From an uncultured Bacteroidales bacterium (GTDB taxonomy: Bacteria > Bacteroidota > Bacteroidia > Bacteroidales > Muribaculaceae), in assembly GCA_900552315.1 (NCBI GenBank), contig URZM01000080.1, positions 1 to 8,972 on the forward strand: a stretch of DNA of 8,972 bases. The letters run 5' to 3'. Every line of letters begins with the position of its first letter. Position 1 is the stretch's first letter. Made by a program: the position numbers and the translations under genes. Positions 1-5,029 of the stretch are shown piece by piece. Below the pieces are notes generated by a model. That model did not search any database, was not told the origin of the DNA, and saw only the letters and a program-made list of their open reading frames with translations.

Positions 1-45
1 CAAAATAGACCCCTGATTTTGGCATTTCACTTTGAAGCAAAAACC

Positions 46-58
46 ACGGCTTTTCCGT
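46..58. terminator. Weak terminator-like hairpin
   Basis: ACGG (46-49) and CCGT (55-58) form a short stem with a CTTTT loop. It is followed by TTTGC on the plus strand and by GGTTTTTGC on the minus strand, so it could end leftward repressor transcription. The stem is only 4 bp, so this is a weak candidate. Confidence 0.2.
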
Positions 59-128
59 TTTGCTCCTTGTTAAACATAGGAAAATCAACATATTCCACCG
101 ATTGAGTACACATTTTGGGGAGGTAACA

Positions 129-141
129 CCCCGAAAAGGGG
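129..141. repeat. CCCC-GAAAA-GGGG inverted repeat
   Basis: A perfect 4-bp G/C stem (129-132 with 138-141) encloses GAAAA. It lies about 70 bp downstream of the repressor stop codon when read leftward. There is no T-run after it on either strand, so I do not call it a rho-independent terminator. It could be a transcript 3'-end hairpin or part of a protein-binding site near the phage end. Confidence 0.3.
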
Positions 142-161
142 CGACCGGGGGTATGTCGGGG

Positions 162-176
162 GATACCGGTGGTATC
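162..176. repeat. GATACC-GGT-GGTATC inverted repeat
   Basis: Perfect 6-bp arms GATACC and GGTATC are separated by GGT. The element lies just downstream of the repressor stop when read leftward. A related GGGGTAT occurs at 147-153. Possible roles are a transposase-binding site near the left end or a small transcript hairpin; neither can be settled from sequence. Confidence 0.3.
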
Positions 177-209
177 AGTTGAGGCATATTCCGATGCTTC
201 CCCATTCCA

Positions 210-692
210 CTACGGATCCACGGGGGATGCCGAGAGTTCCCTTGGGGTCGTTTGGCGAGATGCAGCGTACATGTTTTTTTCTTGCTCAAGCTGCTCAATG
301 CGCAGTTTGAGGCGTCCTATTTCTTCCGCTTGCTCCTTTATCGTGGCAACGAAGCGTTCAATCAATATGTCTCTTTGGTCTTGTTGTGAAAATTTTCGAT
401 GATTGTCTGCGATATTTATCTCAGATAGCTTTTCAGTAGAAATTCCGGGAGGTGTTGCAGTGTCGTCAAACGACTGCTTTAACATATTACCCTCCCCTGT
501 CAGCAACCATAACGGAGAGTATTGAGGAAATTTTTCACAGATGAGTTCCAACCACTTAGCTTGTATATCTGTTCCCTTGGCAATAGCCTTAGAAATGACC
601 CCTCTACTTGCACCTATTGTACGCTCAATGGTGCCGATGGAAATTCCCTCGGTATCTGCCAAAATTTTTATGCGAGATAAAATTTTACACAT
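210..692 (-). CDS. Phage repressor, HTH plus coiled coil (c-like)
   Basis: This 160-residue protein is read leftward from ATG at 692. Residues about 1-70 form an XRE-type helix-turn-helix: IERTIGASRGVISKAIAKG is followed by the TDIQAKWL and YSPLWLLTGEGNML signatures that I associate with Bacteroidetes phage and SOS-type repressors. Residues about 107-140 are a charged heptad-like helix (IERFVATIKEQAEEIGRLKL onward), suggesting coiled-coil oligomerisation. No S24/LexA serine-lysine protease domain follows, so RecA-stimulated self-cleavage is not expected. The open frame extends upstream to 878, but that part reads through the promoter region and gives unlike-protein sequence, so 692 is preferred. 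It occupies the place and orientation of Mu c. It most likely binds the repeats at 697-738, silencing the early promoter and perhaps its own. Confidence 0.85.
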   Translation of the reverse strand: MCKILSRIKILADTEGISIGTIERTIGASRGVISKAIAKGTDIQAKWLELICEKFPQYSPLWLLTGEGNMLKQSFDDTATPPGISTEKLSEINIADNHRKFSQQDQRDILIERFVATIKEQAEEIGRLKLRIEQLEQEKNMYAASRQTTPRELSASPVDP

Positions 693-696
693 TGCA

Positions 697-708
697 CGAA
701 AATTATCG
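697..708. promoter_or_regulatory. Operator-like repeat, copy 1
   Basis: CGAAAATTATCG is repeated exactly at 727-738, 30 bp away (about three helical turns). The unit is nearly palindromic, with CGA and TCG ends around an AATT core. This copy lies just upstream of the -33 box of the rightward early promoter and 5 bp from the repressor start codon. It is a probable repressor-binding site. Confidence 0.6.
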
Positions 709-716
709 TCAGAAAA

Positions 717-748
717 TTTGGTGGTGCGAAAATTATCGCTTAACTTTG
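717..748 (+). promoter_or_regulatory. Early rightward promoter (Pe-like)
   Basis: TTTG at 717-720 and TAACTTTG at 741-748 match the Bacteroides -33 TTTG and -7 TAnnTTTG consensus exactly, with a 20-bp spacer. Transcription should begin near 753-757, giving a leader of about 60 nt before the first early gene at 817. The promoter is overlapped by the CGAAAATTATCG repeats. It probably drives the whole early operon. Confidence 0.7.
727..738. promoter_or_regulatory. Operator-like repeat, copy 2
   Basis: This second exact copy of CGAAAATTATCG sits between the -33 box (717-720) and the -7 box (741-748) of the rightward promoter. A protein bound here would block RNA polymerase directly. With copy 1 it could hold cooperatively bound dimers on one face of the helix. 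Confidence 0.6.
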
Positions 749-753
749 CAGTG

Positions 754-769
754 CGTTCAGGAATGAACG
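754..769. promoter_or_regulatory. CGTTCA-GGAA-TGAACG palindrome
   Basis: Perfect 6-bp arms are separated by 4 bp. The element lies exactly where the predicted start sites of the two facing promoters meet. Its sequence differs from the CGAAAATTATCG repeats, so it may bind a second regulator, for example a Ner-like early protein that shuts off both promoters. Confidence 0.45.
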
Positions 770-775
770 AGCGGC

Positions 776-807
776 CAAAAATAATAAAAAACCGCGACTT
801 ACACAAA
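776..807 (-). promoter_or_regulatory. Leftward repressor promoter (Pc-like)
   Basis: On the minus strand, TTTG (807-804) and TATTTTTG (783-776) match the Bacteroides consensus with a 20-bp spacer. Transcription should start near 768-772 and run leftward through the operator region into the repressor gene, with a leader of about 75-80 nt. It faces the early promoter, so the two compete directly. Confidence 0.65.
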
Positions 808-816
808 TCAGAAATT

Positions 817-1227
817 ATGAGCGAGACACAGGAAATGACAAAAGAGGAGATACTTGAAATATTCAGAAGCGAGTACAAGAGTACCGTTCGCCGCTACGAA
901 CGCAAGGTGGCAAGACTTACCCTCAAGATGAACGAGGATTACGAATACTTCTTTCGATGGCACGGCGAGGCTATGTATATAGTCCAGGTAAACCTCAAGG
1001 CCCTCCGCGAGTTGCACCCGCTGACCACCAAGGAGAACCTTGATGAAATCAAGACAGCCCTCGGAAACCAAATCAAGGATATAGAGAGAGTTTTGGTGGA
1101 GGGTTGCCAGTACCACACAAGTACGAGCATGATGGCCAACGTCACCGACACTCTCCGCAGGGTGGCTCAGCAAGAACTCAGGGTAGAGCTTCAGCAGCTC
1201 CTTTGGTCAATAAGCAACAATGAATGA
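817..1227 (+). CDS. Small early protein, unknown function
   Basis: This is the first gene of the rightward operon, 136 residues starting MSETQEMTKEE. The start at 817 is chosen because it follows the predicted early transcript leader and because the next gene has a nearly identical initiation region; an in-frame ATG at 763 would leave almost no leader. The protein is charged and mostly helical, rich in Arg, Lys and Glu, with no cysteine motif or membrane segment. I do not recognise a family. As first product after derepression it may act on host functions or the lysogeny decision, but nothing in the sequence proves it. Confidence 0.75.
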   Translation: MSETQEMTKEEILEIFRSEYKSTVRRYERKVARLTLKMNEDYEYFFRWHGEAMYIVQVNLKALRELHPLTTKENLDEIKTALGNQIKDIERVLVEGCQYHTSTSMMANVTDTLRRVAQQELRVELQQLLWSISNNE

Positions 1228-1444
1228 AAATATGAGCGAGACAGACGAAATCAAGGAATGGCAGACGCACAGCGTCAAGCACAAGGTGGCGGCGGTGCTG
1301 ATAATGGACGGCGTACCCTTCAGCTACGAAGAGGAGCGCGGTATCATGTTTACAGCTCCGGTGTGCTATGTGGAAAGGTTGAAACGCCGACTGATAACAG
1401 TCTACGGCTGCTCCCTAAAACCGATTATTAACGAAATAAAATAA
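1220..1444 (+). CDS. Small early protein, unknown function
   Basis: A 74-residue protein whose start overlaps the previous stop codon by 8 nt. A second in-frame ATG at 1232 (MSETDEIKEW) may be the true start, because the bases from there resemble those at 817. The middle region (KVAAVLIMDGVPFSYEEERG) looks like a beta hairpin and the end (VERLKRRLITVYGC) like a basic helix, suggesting a compact alpha/beta fold. Tight coupling to its neighbours indicates one transcript. No family recognised. Confidence 0.7.
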   Translation: MNENMSETDEIKEWQTHSVKHKVAAVLIMDGVPFSYEEERGIMFTAPVCYVERLKRRLITVYGCSLKPIINEIK

Positions 1445-1450
1445 GAGGCC

Positions 1451-1822
1451 ATGAGTGAGATAATCAAAATCAACGCCGAGAACCGGGAGAAAGTTTTCAA
1501 CACAGCATACAACGGCAGCTACTACACAATCTTGGGATGCGCCGGGAATCTCGGCGAGTGGACCGCCGGATACAGGCAGTTGCTCGAAAGCCAAGGCATC
1601 GGGGCGCCGCAGGTATTCTTTTCCTTCAAGGGAGCTGATATGAACGAGTTCTACGGACTGACGGGCGAGAACGCTTACCGGGATGAGCTGACCTGCCTGA
1701 TGTTTCCCTTGGACGGGCTTGATGTCAGCAAATTGGCAATCTTCAAACTAAAGGCCGGCGACCGATGGTTTGATGACATAGTGGACAACAATCAGCGTTG
1801 GCAGAGAGCCATGGAAATATAA
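1451..1822 (+). CDS. Conserved-looking early protein, unknown function
   Basis: A 123-residue soluble protein starting MSEIIKINAENREKVF. It contains features I associate with small hypothetical proteins of Bacteroides mobile elements: a YNGSYYTILGCAGNLGEW segment, FFSFKGADMNEFYGLTG, and FPLDGLDVSKLAIFKLKAGD followed by RWFDDIVDNN. Aromatic and acidic residues cluster, with no obvious catalytic motif and no signal peptide. It ends 4 bp before the structured RNA region. Function unknown; the family impression comes from memory and is unverified. Confidence 0.75.
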   Translation: MSEIIKINAENREKVFNTAYNGSYYTILGCAGNLGEWTAGYRQLLESQGIGAPQVFFSFKGADMNEFYGLTGENAYRDELTCLMFPLDGLDVSKLAIFKLKAGDRWFDDIVDNNQRWQRAMEI

Positions 1823-1826
1823 GGGT

Positions 1827-1917
1827 CAGCCCAAGAGAGGGCTGTCCACCGGCAAGAGAGCCGGCAAAAGCCGAAAGGCACAACATTTGACCCGCCGCCG
1901 GAAGCAAGCCCGGCGGC
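1827..1917 (+). ncRNA. Four-hairpin structured RNA region
   Basis: Four stem-loops follow one another in non-coding sequence between two early genes. First, CAGCCC/GGGCTG (1827-1844) has loop AAGAGA. Second, CCGGC/GCCGG (1849-1864) has the same loop AAGAGA. Third, GCC/GGC (1870-1879) has a GAAA tetraloop. Fourth, GCCGCCGG/CCGGCGGC (1894-1917) has an 8-nt loop AAGCAAGC. All stems are perfect Watson-Crick. No T-run follows any of them, so they are not ordinary terminators. The array directly precedes a tRNA-like fold. Possible roles are protection of an RNA 3' end, an antitermination element acting in cis, or a protein-binding RNA. Confidence 0.6.
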
Positions 1918-1922
1918 ACTTC

Positions 1923-1996
1923 GGAAGGGTAGCTCAATTGGTAGAGCAGCCAAATCCACCAAGCCGGAGATGCGGGTTCGAATCCCGCCCCTTCCA
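1923..1996 (+). ncRNA. tRNA-like structure with unpaired anticodon arm
   Basis: The 74-nt element has a perfect 7-bp acceptor stem (GGAAGGG/CCCTTCC), U8, a 4-bp D stem (GCTC/GAGC) with loop AATTGGTA carrying the conserved GG, a 5-bp T stem (GCGGG/CCCGC) with canonical loop TTCGAAT, and discriminator A. The region 1949-1971, where the anticodon arm should be, cannot form a 5-bp stem: with normal numbering only two of five pairs are possible. A CCA triplet preceded by U falls at positions 34-36 (tryptophan-like), but position 37 is C, not the usual purine. No CCA tail is encoded. It is either a decayed tRNA or a tRNA mimic that keeps the elbow read by RNase P. It lies in the early operon, 16 nt before the next start codon. 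Confidence 0.65.
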
Positions 1997-2012
1997 CTAA
2001 AAACAGACAAAT

Positions 2013-2234
2013 ATGAAACAGCTTTCAGAGAAAAGGACGGAAAAGGGTGTGAAGATTCTTCTTGAGACCCTGACCCGGAACTGGTATGACACCGGGATAA
2101 TCCTTGATGAGTTCGAGGCCGCGCATGACGAGCTGGAATGCGACAGGTCGGCCCATTATTCGGCGCTCGCTGTCGGCCATTTCGCCCTGAAAGATGCCAT
2201 CGACAGAATCAACAAACAATTAAATAGAAAGTGA
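2013..2234 (+). CDS. Small early protein, unknown function
   Basis: A 73-residue, probably all-helical protein (LLETLTRNWYDTGIILDEFE, then AHYSALAVGHFALKDAIDRI). It begins 16 nt after the tRNA-like element and ends 4 nt before the next start, so it belongs to the same operon. No cysteine pairs, membrane segment or catalytic signature. No family recognised. Confidence 0.65.
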   Translation: MKQLSEKRTEKGVKILLETLTRNWYDTGIILDEFEAAHDELECDRSAHYSALAVGHFALKDAIDRINKQLNRK

Positions 2235-2238
2235 GACT

Positions 2239-2538
2239 ATGGAACGAGGAAGTCTAATGATTCTGCCTTCCATTGCAGAGTGCAGGAAGGCAATAGATTA
2301 TCTAACAGAGGCTGGAGAGATTTCATCAACGACAGTAATGCTTGATGGCGAGAAGCGTCCATGCCCAGCACAACCTGCCAACGGAGTGCCCATGTTTCGG
2401 GGGCATCAATTAATTCTCCGGGATGATAACACTTTGGTTTGTGAGCTCTGTGGCCGCAAATACCGCTCAGGTCATCAAGAATTGACACGACTGGAGCGAT
2501 ACTGCTTTGAAAAGCTGTCTCCGACATGTCCGTTTTAG
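2239..2538 (+). CDS. Small protein with a CxxC motif
   Basis: A 99-residue protein starting 4 nt after the previous stop. The C-terminal part carries CELCGRKYRSGH and later two more cysteines (ERYC and SPTCPF), suggesting a metal-binding knuckle, though spacing does not match a classical finger. Its codons are less G/C-rich at third positions than in neighbouring genes, hinting at a different origin. An open frame of 126 codons also exists on the opposite strand (2617-2237), but the operon spacing and the CxxC motif favour this reading. Function unknown. Confidence 0.6.
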   Translation: MERGSLMILPSIAECRKAIDYLTEAGEISSTTVMLDGEKRPCPAQPANGVPMFRGHQLILRDDNTLVCELCGRKYRSGHQELTRLERYCFEKLSPTCPF

Positions 2539-2625
2539 CGACAATCTGCACTTGAAAAAGGATATTCATAATTAATTCAGATGTGAATGGGCTACAAAGA
2601 TAATGAAAAAATAACAAGCGATAAA

Positions 2626-2994
2626 ATGAACAGTAAGATTGCAGTTACGAAAGCTGTCCGCGAGGCGCTTGAAAAAAGATTCAAGGTCACGGAGCGTACC
2701 GTGTTCAAGGCCTTGTCCGACAAATACAGCGTTGACAACGGGCTGCACCGCCGCATCAGAAAGACGGCGCTTGAGAAAGGCGGCATAGAGATGCTTACCC
2801 TGCCGATGATGAGGACCTTCTTCGATGCGGACAACATCATGTACAATTATCTTCCGAACGGGGCAATCCTTGAGTTCTACCGCGAGGACGGTACAGGTCA
2901 TGTCTTTTTCAAGGGCAAAGAGGTTGCGAGCTACGAGAACGTCACGGTCCCGATGATTTACGACATACAGGAACAGGCTGCGGCCTTGAGGTAA
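2626..2994 (+). CDS. HTH DNA-binding protein, possible Ner analogue
   Basis: A 122-residue protein read from ATG 2626 (MNSKIAVTKAV), preceded by an A-rich leader; an alternative in-frame start is 2587. The N-terminal half has a helix-turn-helix look: REALEKRFKVTERTVFKALS, then LHRRIRKTALEKGG, a pattern I associate with small Bacteroidetes phage regulators. The C-terminal half (MYNYLPNGAILEFYREDGTG onward) looks like a beta-rich domain. It sits 6 nt before the transposase gene, the place Mu uses for ner, whose product represses both facing promoters. The sequence is longer than Mu Ner (about 75 residues), so this is analogy of position, not demonstrated homology. Confidence 0.65.
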   Translation: MNSKIAVTKAVREALEKRFKVTERTVFKALSDKYSVDNGLHRRIRKTALEKGGIEMLTLPMMRTFFDADNIMYNYLPNGAILEFYREDGTGHVFFKGKEVASYENVTVPMIYDIQEQAAALR

Positions 2995-3000
2995 GGAGAT

Positions 3001-5004
3001 ATGGAATATTACGGCAACAGACTATGCATCTCGATGCGCGACCTTGTGGACGGCGGCATAATGTCCGAACCGAACTACAAGCAGCTCGCCTCGCGCGGCC
3101 GCTTTGAGGTGGCACGCAGGGGAGGCGGCGCAGCCGGCTGTTATGCCCTGGTTGCCGTTGACAGTCTACCCCAACGCTACAAGGACAAGGTCGAGGCGGT
3201 CTATCCCGGCGGCGCACAGGTCCGGCTTGAGGGCTGGGTTAAAAGCAACTACACGGTAGACCAGGCGGCGGTGGCCTATTTCTTCTCCAGGGAGAAATGC
3301 GGCGTAGCCCTGCCGCGCGAGACCGCGCGGGAGTACGTCACCAACGCCTCGGTGCTGAACACATGCATCAGGCTGCACGAGAACGCCTACGTCTACAACA
3401 AACTGATGGGCGAGAAATATGACTGGAGCATGATGACGGACACGGTAAATATACTGCGCAAGCATTTCGGCCACACGCTGCCCTCCTCCATGCTCCGTTT
3501 CCGCAAGAAGGTCAACGACTACAAGGCCGGCGGATACGCCAGCCTCATCAGCGGCAGGTTCGGCAACCAGTGCGCCCGGAAAGTGGATTACAGGACAGAG
3601 AGGCTTATCATCAGCATAGCCGCGCTGCCCAACAAACCGTGGAACACCAACGTGCTTGAGCTGTACAACTCGTTTGTGACCGGCGAACTTGAGGTATGCG
3701 ACCTCGAGACAGGAGCGCTGTTCAATCCCGATGACTTTACCGACCGGCACGGAAACCCCAAGGCGTTGAGCGAGGCTACCATCTGCAATTATCTGAACAA
3801 GCCGAAAAACAAGGTTCTTATTGACAAGGCACTCATGGGCTACACGGCGTTCTCACACGAGATTGCTCCCCACATGCACCGTCATCACGGCGAGTTCTCT
3901 CTGTCGAAGGTGTCTTTCGACGACCGCGACCTTCCTCGCAAGCTGAAGGATACCAAACAAAGACCGAAGGCCTACTATGCCTACGATGTTACAAGCGGCT
4001 GCTGCATCGGCTATGCCTATAACCGCGCCAAGACCGTTGACCTCGTGGTGGACATGTTCCGCAACATGTTCCGGCTGCTTGACCGCCAGGGCTGGGGCTG
4101 TCCGGCCGAGGTAGAGGTGGAGAACCATCTCATGAGCCAATGGCGCGACTCCTTCCTGAGAGCCGGGGTAATGTTCCCTTTCGTAAGGTTCTGCGCTCCG
4201 ATGAACTCAAAAGAAAAATATGCCGAGAGCGCCAACGGTGTGAAAAAACGGTCCATAGAACATAAGAACCATATAGGCATCGGACGCTTCTTCGCCAAGA
4301 GACGTCAGTACCGTACCGAGAGCAACAAGGTGTTCGACGAGTTCAACAACACATACGAGGAAAAGGAATACTACACCTGGGAGGAGCTGATTGCCGACGA
4401 TATGCGCGACATCTACGAATACAACCATGCCCTGCATCCCAACCAGAAAAAGTACAAAGGGATGACCCGGTGGGACGTGCTTGTAGCCAATATCAACCCG
4501 ACGCTTCATCCTCTTGACAAGGCGACCATCGCCCGGTATGTCGGCGAGAAGGTCGGCACCACAATCAGGCGCAACTCATATTGCCGCGTCTCCGGCAAAG
4601 ACTGGTGGCTCAGCAAGATCGAGGCCATAGAGCTGCTCGCGCCTAATGACTACAAAGTCGATGCCTACTACCTCACGGACGAGGAGGGCGAAATCACGGA
4701 CATGTTCATCTATCAGGGGGACATGTATATTGACCGCCTTGAAGACATCGGCACCTTCAACACCGCCCGCGCCGAACAGACAGCCGAGGACGAGCGCATA
4801 TTCGTGGAACAGCGCAAAAAGATAAGCGCGTTCAACCGATATGTCGAAGAGCGCGCCATCGGGCGCGTGGGCGTGCTGGAGCGCGACACGCAGCCCGCGC
4901 CGGAGGCCGTGGAGGAGATTGCCCTCCCGGAGCCGGAGGCGGCGGAGACGCGGGAATACAGCCTTGCCGCCGATTACAAGGCGCAAGCCATCGGAGACTT
5001 GTAG
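3001..5004 (+). CDS. MuA-like DDE transposase
   Basis: A 667-residue protein, close to MuA in size (663). It would bind the phage ends and catalyse strand cleavage and transfer during integration and replicative transposition. Residues about 8-65 resemble the Mu-type winged HTH: SMRDLVDGGI, a Gly/Arg wing (RRGGGAAG), and VDSLPQRYKDKV, like MuA's NSLPVEVRAAL region. The RNase H-like core begins near 300: FDDRD (306-310) is followed by RPKAYYAYDVTSG, matching the MuA segment RPKTWFWQDV just after its first catalytic Asp. VEVENHL (371-377) aligns with MuA's second catalytic site (IDN) but has Glu374 in place of Asp. NSKEKYAES (402-410) holds the probable third acid, Glu405. Residues beyond about 480 form the beta-barrel and a charged C-terminal tail likely to contact MuB. 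The next gene encodes its ATPase partner. Confidence 0.93.
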   Translation: MEYYGNRLCISMRDLVDGGIMSEPNYKQLASRGRFEVARRGGGAAGCYALVAVDSLPQRYKDKVEAVYPGGAQVRLEGWVKSNYTVDQAAVAYFFSREKCGVALPRETAREYVTNASVLNTCIRLHENAYVYNKLMGEKYDWSMMTDTVNILRKHFGHTLPSSMLRFRKKVNDYKAGGYASLISGRFGNQCARKVDYRTERLIISIAALPNKPWNTNVLELYNSFVTGELEVCDLETGALFNPDDFTDRHGNPKALSEATICNYLNKPKNKVLIDKALMGYTAFSHEIAPHMHRHHGEFSLSKVSFDDRDLPRKLKDTKQRPKAYYAYDVTSGCCIGYAYNRAKTVDLVVDMFRNMFRLLDRQGWGCPAEVEVENHLMSQWRDSFLRAGVMFPFVRFCAPMNSKEKYAESANGVKKRSIEHKNHIGIGRFFAKRRQYRTESNKVFDEFNNTYEEKEYYTWEELIADDMRDIYEYNHALHPNQKKYKGMTRWDVLVANINPTLHPLDKATIARYVGEKVGTTIRRNSYCRVSGKDWWLSKIEAIELLAPNDYKVDAYYLTDEEGEITDMFIYQGDMYIDRLEDIGTFNTARAEQTAEDERIFVEQRKKISAFNRYVEERAIGRVGVLERDTQPAPEAVEEIALPEPEAAETREYSLAADYKAQAIGDL

Positions 5005-5029
5005 AACGGAATTAAAACACTGTTAGAAT

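Larger units (their letters stand above)
1..209. other. Gene-free left flank, probable phage left-end DNA
   Basis: I see no convincing gene here. The stretch lies beyond the 3' end of the leftward repressor gene, which in Mu-like phages is where the left terminus with its transposase-binding sites lies. It holds several short inverted repeats (annotated separately) and the octamer CATATTCC twice, at 89-96 and 185-192. No 5'-TG terminus or target-site duplication can be identified from one end alone. The assignment to phage rather than host DNA is inferred from position only. Confidence 0.4.

Noticed and set aside
541..816. Extension of the first early gene upstream to 541
   Set aside because: It would overlap the repressor gene antisense and lie upstream of the predicted early transcription start; 817 is the likely start.
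1827..1917. Rho-independent terminator or CRISPR-like repeat
   Set aside because: No T-run follows the stems, and there is no regular repeat-spacer pattern; stems differ in sequence.
1923..1996. Functional tRNA-Trp (CCA triplet at the anticodon position)
   Set aside because: The anticodon stem cannot pair (two of five pairs at best) and position 37 is C; a decoding tRNA is not supported, so it is called tRNA-like.
1743..2010. Minus-strand frames across 1743-2010
   Set aside because: They read antisense through the tRNA-like element and give the familiar artefact peptides (GAGFEPASPA type) seen opposite tRNAs.
2237..2617. Minus-strand 126-codon frame
   Set aside because: It opposes a plus-strand gene with good operon spacing and a CxxC motif, and no minus-strand promoter is visible.
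3166..3750. Long minus-strand frame inside the transposase
   Set aside because: A shadow of codon bias in the real gene; no start signal or domain.
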